A DNA stretch of 64,000 nucleotides from Meandrina meandrites (taxonomy: Eukaryota > Cnidaria > Anthozoa > Scleractinia > Meandrinidae): contig OY855916.1 of NCBI GenBank assembly GCA_963693305.1, positions 9,504,501 through 9,568,500 of the forward strand, in the 5' to 3' direction. Both the position numbers and the translations under genes were made by a program. Positions 25,195-37,100 of this stretch are shown here, one piece after another (within the stretch, counting starts at the first letter, position 1; the number at the start of each line of letters is the position of its first letter). The notes beneath the pieces were generated by a model. The model did not search any database. It was not told the origin of the DNA and saw only the letters and a list, made by a program, of their open reading frames with translations.

Positions 25195-26370
25195 ATGCCG
25201 CAAAAGCGAATCAAAATGCGAAATCGACCTTTCGTTCTGAGGATAGATTACATGAAAGAAAATATTCTTGGAGCATTATCAAATTCTCACAAGATAGTAT
25301 TTCTTTGAGAGAAATTATATTTTCATTGTTAATTGTCGCCTCGAAAAAATCAACCAACATTAGACAAACATTTGACTAGTCGTGGCAGCATGCATTCGGC
25401 TGCCAAACAGTAAAATTAGACTTCATTGTGGTTTGCTGTTCGCTTTTATGGTATCCCCCTTGGCAACATAAGCTTAAACAAAATCTACTAGCCAAACATT
25501 AAAAGAAAACCCTTTTCTCATAAAAAAGATTTTGAATTTATTCTACAGAAGTAATTGAGTATAATCGTTTGCTGTTACAGGATATTTGAATTAGTTCATT
25601 GAAGAGTGCAGTTTTACACCGTTCTTTCAAAGTTAAACAACCTCTTATCCAGACTCTTCGTAAATACATGAAGATCATTTTCGAGTTCAAGTAAAAGCTT
25701 AAGAAATTAGCTTAGATATTTTCACTTTTGATTAAGAGTTGCCGAAAATGTAAAAAAAAAAAAAAAAAAACTAAAAAAGATGCAAATGATGTACATTTGT
25801 AAATTTACAGCTTAGCTGAACAAATAATGAACGCGATTGTTTCATATTGTTTGTCGACTTACTTTCAGGTCTTTGAAAACAGTTTAGTTAACTTTAAAGT
25901 AATCCGCAACGTATTTTGAAAAGTTGTTTTGAAAAGGCTGTCCGGCTACTTTTTGTATAGTTCTTTAACGTGATTCCACACTGCCGACTGCTTGTGCTCA
26001 ATCCTAGATTTGTTGATGTTGACGTCGCGATGGTGATGAGGTCATCATTCATACCGTTCTCCCTTGTTAGTAAATTTTATTGTTTCCTAAAAAAAATACC
26101 GAGATTTCTCATTAATACCAAAAAGAGCTGTTGTTCCCTAAAAATAAACAAGAATATGACCATGTTCCCTTGTTTCCAAACCAGTATCGCACCTACAGTA
26201 TCAGAGATAAACAACAATTGGAAGCCTTACTTAAGGGTCTGCATGCAGTCATTAAGTTTCAGAGAGCATAATTTATGGAAAGCACTAAATGAAAGCTTTA
26301 AATTTTGGCCCTTCCTTAATCCCGTGGATTTAAACGAGATAAGACAAAATAAGGCCTTCTAGCGAGTTTG
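25195..26370. repeat. 1.09 kb tandem duplication, unit 2
   Basis: Second unit of the pair. It carries an extra stretch of roughly 110 bp (about 26246-26360) between GGGTCTGCAT and CGAGTTTGAAATTAGG, two blocks that are adjacent in unit 1, so one copy suffered an insertion or the other a deletion. Confidence 0.75.
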
Positions 26371-27295
26371 AAATTAGGCCTCAAAATGTAACAAATGCCG
26401 CGAAATGTAATAATAGCGCAAAATGTATACTTTTCAAAAGCAACTTGAAATGTAATAAATTTCCTTCCGCATAATGTAATAACGCAATAGGAAGTAACTG
26501 CAAAATGGCATGTCCTTTATTATGACTTCATTCTTCATTGAATGGAACGCAATAATTTTCCCTTCGCCTGATACCTTTTTCCTTGAGCAGTTAGTTTTTG
26601 GAAATAAGAGTTTTGTACTTCCTCAAATCAAAATACCAGCATAGAGTCGAGTCGTCTAAGCTAGGTATCGACTCAACTTACCGGAAGTCTATTCGCGAGA
26701 GAACAAAGTTGTTTTAGAGAAGGGTGAGGCCGGGTCGGCGCTCGACTCGAGCCGTCACGACTCGTCTGGCTAAAAATCGAGTCCACACAATGGATGCCTA
26801 GTTGCGAGAGACTTGGCGAAAAACACAATACGGTTATGCAGGAGGGTAATAAAAGTCGGTGACTCGACCTGAGTCGTCACGACTCGTCTCACTAAAAGTC
26901 GGCTGGGTGGGCTCGGCCGTTTTGGTGCTTTACATTCATAAGTAGTTTTCCTGTTTGGTCTTGGTGTTTCTCGTTCTTTTGCGAGTCTTGTTTCTGGTTC
27001 TTTTGTGGCGAGTTGTGAACATTTTTCTATCCAGCACATGTCGACTCGATTCAATAAAAGTCGAGTCGTAAAAAAAAGCCCCGTGTGTGGATAGAAAAAT
27101 GTTCACAACTCGCCACAAAAGAACCAGAAACACCAAGATATTAAAATAAATATACGTTATGGAGTGACTATGTTTCGCGTTATTACATTGCGCTTTGCAA
27201 AAATTAATCTATTTTGAGTTAAAAAGTTATTAAATTTGCGTTAACAACTTTATTACATTTTGCGCATTGGTGTTACATTTTGTGGCGTAACAACA
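26371..27295. repeat. TIR-type element with AATGTAATAA ends and GACTCGACT interior
   Basis: The left side repeats AAATGTAATAA/GCAAAATGTA (26380-26490). The right side has the complementary TTATTACATTTTGCGC and TTACATTTTGTGGCG (27250-27290). The interior has many GACTCG/GTCGAGTCG motifs and the hairpin at 26991-27130. It is probably a non-autonomous DNA transposon; no target-site duplication was established. Confidence 0.55.
26991..27130. repeat. Perfect 43 bp-arm hairpin
   Basis: 26991-27033 and 27088-27130 are exact reverse complements (starting TTTCTGGTTC and ending GAACCAGAAA) with a 54 bp loop holding GTCGACTCG / GTCGAGTCG. The perfection contrasts with the decayed surroundings and suggests a young event. 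Confidence 0.95.
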
Positions 27296-28151
27296 ACACT
27301 CCAGGGAAAATGGAACACACTAACACTCGTACGGCATTTATCTTCGGACCTTTTGGTTAATTGAATTGTCAAAGCCGTGAACCAGCTGCTTTTTGCTTTT
27401 AAACGGTAAACATTAACCAAGGTAATCCCAAGCGTGATTCAAGTAAGTTAGGTTCCAGCTTCCTGTACAATTATTTTTGGCAAGAACCTATGACATAGTA
27501 TTCATTGTATACCAAATAGTTAATTTTTATAATATTGTTCAGAGGAGAGGGCATATTATGAGACTATTTGTTGTTGTCTCTCACATGTTAATATCGAGTC
27601 GGGTAAAGAGTCTTTCTATTTAATTAACATTCGCCTATGAACTTTCCTGTTCAGTGCAGAAAACTATTTTTTTCCAACTAGTCCTCTTTCTGCGATGATT
27701 TGGCTGATTTTCTTCTAGATGCGAGACCTTTGTAACTTTCCTAGACACTTCACTAGATCGGAGCTAATGTCTGGGTTGAAACGTCATTTTTAGCAGCCCA
27801 AGATACGGCATTGTGGCTGGGTCTGAAAGGGAAAGTTGATGGACACGAGTGAGGTACACGAGTAAGTAATCTGGCAACCACACCGCAAAATATGAGAATA
27901 TTCTTCTCTTGTGATATCAGTTTCTATTAAAATATATACTTGTGATAAGTCCATTTTCAAAGCAAATTCTTGCCCAGTGGAAAAGACGAAGCTTTTTGGA
28001 AGAAATACTGGTTTTGGACTACTTAACAACTAGATTACGAGCTCAAGTCATTTGTCCCGTTTTTCTTATAATGTGCTAAGTTCTTGGGTTTATTTAAGCT
28101 TGGAAATGAATCTGAATTGATCGCTGATTTCTTTCTTTTTCTTTCAATTAG
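27296..28151 (+). promoter_or_regulatory. Upstream region of the ADAM-like gene; probable 5' UTR splice acceptor
   Basis: No coding exon was seen. A long pyrimidine tract (28128-28146) ends in ATTAG at 28147-28151, 17 bases before the chosen start codon. The first coding exon is therefore probably preceded by an intron in the 5' UTR, and the true promoter and leader exon lie further upstream, unidentified. No TATA box could be assigned with confidence. Confidence 0.45.
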
Positions 28152-31100
28152 GCAGAGGAAGAGCCGAGATGACGAAACAAAGATCAGCCAGACCGCTGAC
28201 CTTATGTACGTTCGCTCTGTTTTTTAGCTACGCCTGCTTCAAGTTTGTGGGTAAGCCTCACAATTATTTCACAATTATTATATGCCATACATTTGATATC
28301 ATGGTTCATAAATCGTACTTAAAATTTGTTTTGGATTGTTCCAAGTTGTTTTTAATTTATTTAAACAAAGAGTGTTTGTATTTACAGAGGGGACTTACGA
28401 AGATAACTATCATATAACATATCCAGAACGCATCGATGGCACCCGAACGAAAAGAGATCTCTCAACGTTTCAAAAGGTTATAATCATTTTTAATTTACCT
28501 CGTTATCCTATCAAAGTAGATAAATATAACTTAATGTTGACATATTTTTAATATATTTTTTAATAATCCAACTTCCACTGCTCCCCCTAGCTCCTCCCTA
28601 GATAGCAAATCATGAAAAGTTCCGGGTTTAAAGACATTGATCCACCACGTTTACTTATTATTGTTACATTAATGTTCTGAAAGTGGAACTCTAAAGCCTT
28701 CTCCATCTCCTATAAGTCCCCCGGGGGTTTACCTATAAGCTCCCAGGGGGGGTTAGTAGAGCTTTTTCCTTAAGAAAATGTATTTGGGTAAAAAATTCTC
28801 CTGTTTGTTTCAACGTGAATATAACAATATAACTGGACTTCATTTTAATGAATTGACGCTATTGTATAATATTAGAGAGATTAAGGTTGACGTTTGTTTT
28901 TCCCGCGAACGGCGAATGTGTGATTTTTTTCGCTATTTTTGAAAAAAAATATTAGAATTCAGCCACAAAATGAAACGCAAGCTCACGTTTGCCGTTTGTC
29001 GTATAAAGTCAAGCTAAATATCTCTATTGTTAAGTTTTATCTTTAGGTTAAAGCAAATTAATCTAGGTTGGAAATAATATATATAAGGGCTGGCAGCGGG
29101 CGATAAGTCACTTCAATGTGTTTTGTTTCAGGGAGATCACGTGGAAGAAGCATCTTATCAATTGAATGCTTTTGGCAAGGACTTGACACTGGATATAAAA
29201 AGAAATAAGTATACATTTAATAACTTTTTACATACTGCTCTTTACAAACACCCAAAGACATTATGATAGACACATGTGGCTTACAGTCTGATATTAAGAG
29301 CCCTGACTGGTTGTAGGGGACTTCTCTTCTCACCCGACGAATTGCTAAGGCAACGTACCAAAATGCTTGCCTATCATTAGGGGAGCAGCCATTCTCCTTG
29401 TTCTTTTATGTTACAGAAGCCGAACTCAAGGGTTGGCACTGACTTTGCCTCTAATAGTTATTACTCTAATACTTCTTTCAAGAAGAAGAGCAATATCCTA
29501 TTCTTTTTATTTTAGAAGGTAAATTGTCTTAATGAGGTAATGAATTTTAACGAAGGATTTTCTTTATTGTTTCAGGGAGCTATTTTCCCCATCGTTTGCA
29601 GTTCGCACATTTGCAAATGACGGCTCTGAGGTGATACAAGAGGTACTTACGTACTACAGAACTAAGATTGTCCTTAACCGACTTATTCTGGGAGTTCGTT
29701 ACTTTTTAAACACAAATTGCTAAAACAGAAACCGCTATTAAAAAGATGAAGACTTGGATTCAAAGTTGAAGACTGCAAGACGATTTTGTGTTCAGAAAAT
29801 AACCACGGCCTGGGATGACTTATGAGTGCGCGAAATTTTAAGCTTGCAGGGGAAATATTTTTACCATTTTAATATTTTGTTCCTCTCTTTCAGGGTGTTT
29901 CCGACCACTGCCATTATCAAGGAAATATCCGTGGCTTGAAGGATTCTAGTGTTGTTCTTAGCACTTGTTCAGGACTAAGGTATTCTTCCTTCTGACCTTT
30001 AAACTTAACTATTTGAAGGAAACCAATTTGGCAGTTTTCGTTTGATCAGTTTTTGAATAGCAATCGAAAACAAATAAAAATAAAAACAGGAAGCATTGTT
30101 TTAAAGGCATCTATACTTTATGTAAAAGTATTTTTTCTTCATAGGGGGATTTTAGATGATGGCAAAGACACATTTTACATCACACCTGAGGCTGGACCCG
30201 AAGTAAGTTTGGTTCAAAAAGCCGCTCAACTTAATGTCTAATGTCCGAGGGCAGGGTTAGGTGAGAAGGGATAAAAAAATCACGCGTCAGAAAAAAAAAA
30301 CAACAACAAAAAAAAACAAAACACCGTGACCGTTTTTCCGAAGGTGAGGGGGGAGGGGGGAATCTGAAGGTCTGGGACACTGTTTTTTTTTTTAATTTTG
30401 ACCCTCTGAAGTGTAATTCCAGCTATTTCGAGCTCCCATTTTCCTCGATGGAATGACAATAACTTCATCAATGTCAATTTCCATTTTGCAATGATTATGG
30501 AGTAACGATAAAAATGTATATTTATTTAAAAAAAAATCTGATTGATTTCCGATGAAAACTTAAAACATGTCTGGATCCGCACTTTGAAATGTTATCTATA
30601 ATTTCAACAAGTAAAATGTTGATCATTCGTACATTCCACATTCCTTAAAAAAGCTATTATTCGTTATCCCTTTTCGAATTTTACCTATAGTTTATTATTC
30701 CACTCCAACGTCGCACCCTTTTCGGCCCTTCTTTAATTTCTTACCAACGTTTTTAATTTTAAGACGATACATTGAAAAATAAAATATATGAAAATTACTC
30801 TTTTTATGTTTTAGACACCGCCTCTTATTCACCCTTATCAGCAGCAACGAATTAACTATTGACCAACTGCAGATATAAGAAATAAATTACTAATGTTATT
30901 GAACGTTATATTTAAGTTACTTTCCTTTTAGTTGAATTTATATTTTATTTGTTTTGAGAAACATGTTGTGTACCGTTCATTGCAGAGCGATGGAGCTCAC
31001 AGAGTGTTCCAAGCAAAGGAAGATGACTTCAATCACATTTTCGATGCTTGCGGTAAGCCACACATGCGAATGGGCCCTTTGCAGATGGGCTATCACGTGA

Positions 31101-34100
31101 CCTAATTTTCATAAATGGGTCAATAACGTAAAGATGACCAAGTTTGAAATTACGTTAAAGAATAAGATTTTGTGACGGTTTAAATTGAGGATTTAAAAAA
31201 AAAAAAAATTGTATAGAAAAAGTTGCTGGAGGGCAAGATCTTACATTGCCCTCTAGCAACATTTTCCTCAGAAAACTTTTAAATTTTCAGAAATATTCAA
31301 ACTGTCGTATAACCTGCCTTTTAATGTCGGAAGCTTTCGATTTATGACATTATAGCTCATAATATTTTTTTAGTAAACATTGGCCACGTGACACCTATTG
31401 CAAATAGCCTATTATTCCAGCTTTGTGTGATCATATCTCAAGAGCTCTGATTCATACTGTCTTTGTTCAAGTTTATTTCGTCGTCAACGTATGATCCTCG
31501 TTAAAGTTATCCTACTAAACATGGCATTCGATTGCCTATCATAATACTAATTGCTTTCTCATGATTTATTTGACTTTTAACGATAATTTTTCCCGATCCT
31601 TGTAGTACATCTAACTCTTGCGGTATTTTTCTCCCATTTTCCTTTTTAGGAAACAAGGAGACACAAGCAGATTCTCATCTGTCGAAAGAAAATTCTGGGA
31701 CATTTTCCAAGGTATTTTGTCTGTTTAAGATCAGATCGATGACTCTGATAAATTCACCTGCGCCACCTTTTTACATTATGTTTTATGACGTGTAATGATT
31801 GTCTAAGAGTTCCACACAAAAGAATGATCCTTTGCTTGCAAACAATAGCGGTAACCATTACACGTCATAAAATCTAAAATGGCGGCGCGCTGGAAATTTA
31901 AAAGTCATAATCTTTTGAATTGTTGTAATTATTGACTGTCATTTCTGCATTGTCTGGGAAAATTTAAAAATGATTTTTTTTTTTTCAACAAGTTCAACGT
32001 CAACTTGTTGCAAGAGTTGTTCCCTTTAAGCTAAGTTATTACACAGAGAATGGTCTGAAATTGCTTAAAAGTTCTTGCCGATCGCTGAAGTACTGCGGTT
32101 TTGTAGTAAGCCCTTGTATTTTGCATTATTGGGTTTTAATAAGAATGAGTATGTATGCGCTTATGCTAATTCTGTTCTTGGCGGAGCTCCACAACTATAG
32201 AATTAGGAGAAACATGCATTCGAGTGCATGCATGCATTCATGGTCACCATGACCAGTAGTATTTTATTTGTTTCAGATACGACGCAGCCTGATATCAAAT
32301 ATGGATGACTTCTACAAGCCGTATCTGACAACAGACGAGACACGATACAACGAGCTATTGCTTGTGGCTGATTTTAGAATGGTTAGTAATGGAAAACTCT
32401 ACTAGTTGGAAAACTCTACTAGTGTTAAGATGATGACCATCTGGTTTAGTTCAGTTTTATCTGAACCTATTAATGAGGGCCCTAGGGGGAAAATTGGAAC
32501 TGGCATCTGCGTATTTTACACCTGAAAAATTGATTTGTTGTCTCTGGAATCATGAACAAACCAACAATGACTGTGTGACTGGGATTTGGGCCACGATAAA
32601 AGAAGGTCCCTCCATCTCCCTTTTTCAGGATCCTCCAGTTTGACAGAAATGTCGAGTTTTTGAAGTCGGGAAAGAAACGAATGGTCATAAATGCCATATT
32701 CTACACCAGCCTTATACCATGCTGCATGAATGTTGGACAGGCTAATGACTATTTCCTTCGATTTGCTCACTGCAAATGTCCTTGAACTATCGCTAAACCA
32801 AACAGGGAGGGAGGCACGTGCTCTCTGGGACATTCAAGAAAATAATTGTGACTTTGTTTTGAAAGTATTAACGCGTTACTCTCCACCAAGCAGTTATTTT
32901 GTTAGCTGCAAAGGACTCATCCTTCACATTAGATTGCGTCAGTGATGCACGTGAACAGCTTGTTCGAATTACTCTACTGATGATGCTCTTTCCTATGTTG
33001 AGGTCTTAAATGGACAAATATTGGGATGACATCTCACTCAGGAGCAGTTATGTACCATAATTATTTCAATAATCGTTTAAATGATGATAAATTTATCAAT
33101 ATTTGCTATTTTACTTTTTTAACAGTATCTAAAATACAACAATGACACCAATGCCATTAAAGAGCATGTTATAACATTAGCGAATGCTGTTGATGCGGTA
33201 AGTTTTTTCAGAAAAATCAAGGTAATTAGATTTTAGATTTAAAAATTGGAAAGTTTGCCCAGGGGTGGAGAAGGTTAGCGTGGAGGCCAAAGTCACCCTG
33301 GAAACATGAGGGCACTCCCTGTAAAGATTAGGCAACTCTACGCATCCAAAATCGCTCCTGATTGCAAGTTTTTCTAAAACTCAAATAATGTGGCTCTCTC
33401 TGTTAATTGCATTATTTTGATGTGGAAATTCATCCTGTTACTTTGCTTGTTCAAGAAAATTAAAAGTAATTATAAACGCAATATTACATGTAATTGTCGT
33501 AAAGGAATCGAATGCTTGTATGCTTTAATTTTTCTCCCCTTTCAAGATTTATCAACGGATAAATATCAGGGTGGTCATGAAAGCACTGGAAATCTGGACA
33601 AATGGTGATCCTTATGAGCGACAGTCTAAAGGAGGGCCTGACCTGAGTCGGTTTAATACATATCGAAATGAACATTTGCTGAAAAAATTCCCCCACGACA
33701 ACGCACAATTACTCAGGTAATGAATTTTCCTTTCCTATAAAAACGTTATATTTAACAGCAATCTCACTTTTTCTCATCCTTTTCGTCCTTTCTGGGACAT
33801 AAGGCTGCAATAATACTTCTCCACTCAACCCTGTCCCGTGCTGTGCCCTGCACTATGCCCAAAATAGACCTATCTTTTCCATCTCCTTCATAACTGTCCC
33901 CCGTTATGTGGTTTTTGGCCTGCTTTAAAAGCAATAATATTGGACGATGAAGAGCGCAACTTGGAGTCTCTTCTTCATCGCTGTTTAACGTTTCAAGTGG
34001 ATGCTAACAACAAAATATAAATTTCTTGGTACGAAAGGTGAAAGTTAAACACAAAAAATTAATATATTGTGTTAAGGCAATTACAACATAAAAATATGGC

Positions 34101-37100
34101 AACCATCCGTGATTTCTGAGCATAAGTACTTTTTCATGTGTACCTGATCTAGATGTGAGTGAATCTTCAATGCTAGATCAAGACAGAAAAATCATTGACG
34201 ATAAAATTCGCTTTTTCAGAAATTCCACAAACTTTTTACGAACATTTTCACTCTCGCTATATATTTAACCTGGTAAAATTATTGAAGCCTTCCTAATGCT
34301 TTTTTCGTTTTCAGTGAATGGGGATGGTCAGACTGTGCAGGCATGGCATATGTATTTGGGATGTGTGGTTCTGTCTCATCTGGTGTTAACAGAGTAAGTA
34401 ATTATGTAGCAAAATTGGCTGTAAAGGAATTATGACATTCAGCACAAGTTGATCCTCTGAGAGGGGAACATCCTTTAGCATTATTTCGTGTCGACAGAGA
34501 TCTTAATCATCTTATCGTTGTTTGTTTTGACAGCCATGATACTAGGCCATGTTAGTAGGCCGAACAATTACTGAGCGTACATGCAGTCGTGGAAACGCGA
34601 AAACAAAAGGATGCAAACTGCTTCCAACACTTTCATGAAAGTACAACATTTTTGAAATAATATCAAAAAGACATTAACCTGTCTAGTATTGCATAAAAAA
34701 ATCGCCGTAATTTTCATAATTATGTAGTATGCTGACTTTTGTTTCTTGGTCGCAGTGGCATTCCGGCAGCATCATTGGCCCTTACGTAGTCGTGGCTCAT
34801 GAAATGGGTCACAACTTTGGATTTAGTCATGACACAGGTGAAGATAACAGGACGTCATAGTCAGTAACAAAACGTAAATATTCACAATTGAAATATAATG
34901 GGACTCTAATGAAATATCTGATACCCGAAAGTGATCCTGTTTACGACAAGGAAAATGCCAGTCAGCGACCTGTTATGTGCAGGATGATATTAACCCCATG
35001 CGTCTTATACCACTTTCTACAGCCTTTCACTCTTTTTTTTTTTTCAAATATCAGATGAACGTTTTTAACTAGGTTCATCATAGTATATTTCTATTAGCAT
35101 CTATCCTTATGTTTCCTTATTTTTCTTCCTTTTGTCATCCTCAGGGACTTGCAAATGCTTAACTCCTAGGGGGTGTATCATGGGCGGACACAAGTACGTA
35201 CGTAATAAAAAGGCAAATCACCATGCAAAAATTTAAAATATGTCATGGTATATCCTGGCAATTCATAGCAAAAGGGAATTATCAGTATTAGATACGAAGA
35301 CAGCTGGAAGCCAAGAAAGGAGAAACAACGATGCATCACATATTTCACGCTCAGCAAATAACCACATACAACCTTGGTCGTCAAAATGATTTTAAATACA
35401 TACTGTTATTGGTTGACAGGACCAGGGTTCCAGGATTTTCTAACTGCAGCTTGGAGTCACTTAAAAGGCTCAATGATTGGTGTTTGTACAATGTGCCAAC
35501 TTACAAGGTATCTTTAAAGTATAAAACTTTAGGTAAAAACTGATGATGATCAAATAAACAGGTCGAAAGCGTTTAGTCTCAATTTTAACAGTTTTTACCT
35601 TAAGTTTTATATTTTACTTTTATAGGCGAAATGTATATAAAGTATCTTTTGTTCGAACCGTGCAAATATCGATCCTTGATCTCAAAAAGTGTGCTGCCCT
35701 TATACTTTATACAAAGGATCACCTCAACTTTATCTATAAATTTGTTGTTCGTATAAGAAAGTTTCGGTTATTTTTTTAGCGGAACTCCCAGCCACCCGAG
35801 GGCCGCAGCCCCATAACCATAAAATGGAAGAAAGTTGCGTGCATAGAAATAGGAGAACCATGTATTTTGAAGTTGACAGTTGACCAGGTAATCGTTTAAT
35901 TTTCCAGTTGATCACGGGCTCAAGTCCAGATTTTTTAATAAGGCTGAAAATGTTATCACCGCGTAAGTTCACATTTAAATCAAGGGCAAAGTAAGAAAAA
36001 AACGAGGAGCTCCGCTCTTAGGCTTGGCTAAATCTGTTTAATACTTATTAACCGAGTAGGAGATATGCAGGGGAGAATCTTCACCGAAGCACAGACAAAT
36101 CTTGGCTGCGTTCGTTCTCGCCATCGAGTTTGTTCTTTCCTCTTTATCTTTTTCGCCTCTTTGATTTATTTTTTTCGAGGAAGCGAGTCATTTTGTGAGC
36201 ATTGTTTTTTTTTGTACCAATCGAATTCGTTTATTCGATAGGTGCCAGTCCTTATAGCATAGCCATATAAGCGAAAATATAATTCCAGCAACATATTAAA
36301 TGTAGAATCTGTCCATCGGGATGCAACAATACTATGAAATGCGTTCCTCTGAGTAGGAAGTCGCAAAAAATACGTTAACGGAAAAGATCATGCAAAATGT
36401 TTTTTCGATGACCAAAAACGTCTCTGAGTATTACATTTTCTTAAAATGCTCATAATAGAAGGAATTTTTATTGGCAGTGTCACCTTGACCCTGCTGCAGT
36501 GATAACTATTATCCACTTTCCATTATCAACTTTCATCTTTTGGAGTCAAAGCAAAAGTTTTTGCTAGTAACAAAGTGATTATATGATTCTCTTTTTTTTT
36601 CGAAGTCTTATAACAGTTATTGTGGAAATGGAATACGCGAGGGAGGAGAGGAATGCGACTGCGGTACTCCTGAGGTTTGTTAAAAAAAGCTCTGCTAAAC
36701 GAGTGACGTTTTCCTTACACATGGGACATTTTTTAAAGAGAGCTTAAGCACAGACGTTTTTGAGCCACAGACGGCAACCGGAAGGCTAATGTTTTAGGTT
36801 TTAGCGAACGTTAACCTCCAAAATTTTAGCACTTATAACTTGAATTTATCAACAAAAAGCTGACAATAAGCGCCAAAGTCGAGAAGGTTCCATTTCCAGC
36901 TGCTGTCCGTGGCTCAAAAACGCCTGTGCTTAACTGACCCATCTCCTCACCCCCCCCCCCCCCCCCCCCCTCTTTCCCTTTTGCACCAAATCTTGGTCTT
37001 GTCGTGTTGTCTCCAAGGGTTAAGACGTCGACAGGGTGTTTCACTTATTATTCGGTTTCAGTCAAATCGTACCTGTTTTTCTAATATACGATCGATATTT

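Noticed and set aside
26991..27130. MicroRNA precursor
   Set aside because: Arms are perfectly paired over 43 bp with a long loop and lie in a repeat, unlike typical animal microRNA hairpins; kept only as a possible small-RNA source.
36601..36615. Alternative acceptor TAACAG for exon 16
   Set aside because: It would shift the frame and lose the CGNG disintegrin motif; the upstream CGAAG acceptor keeps it.
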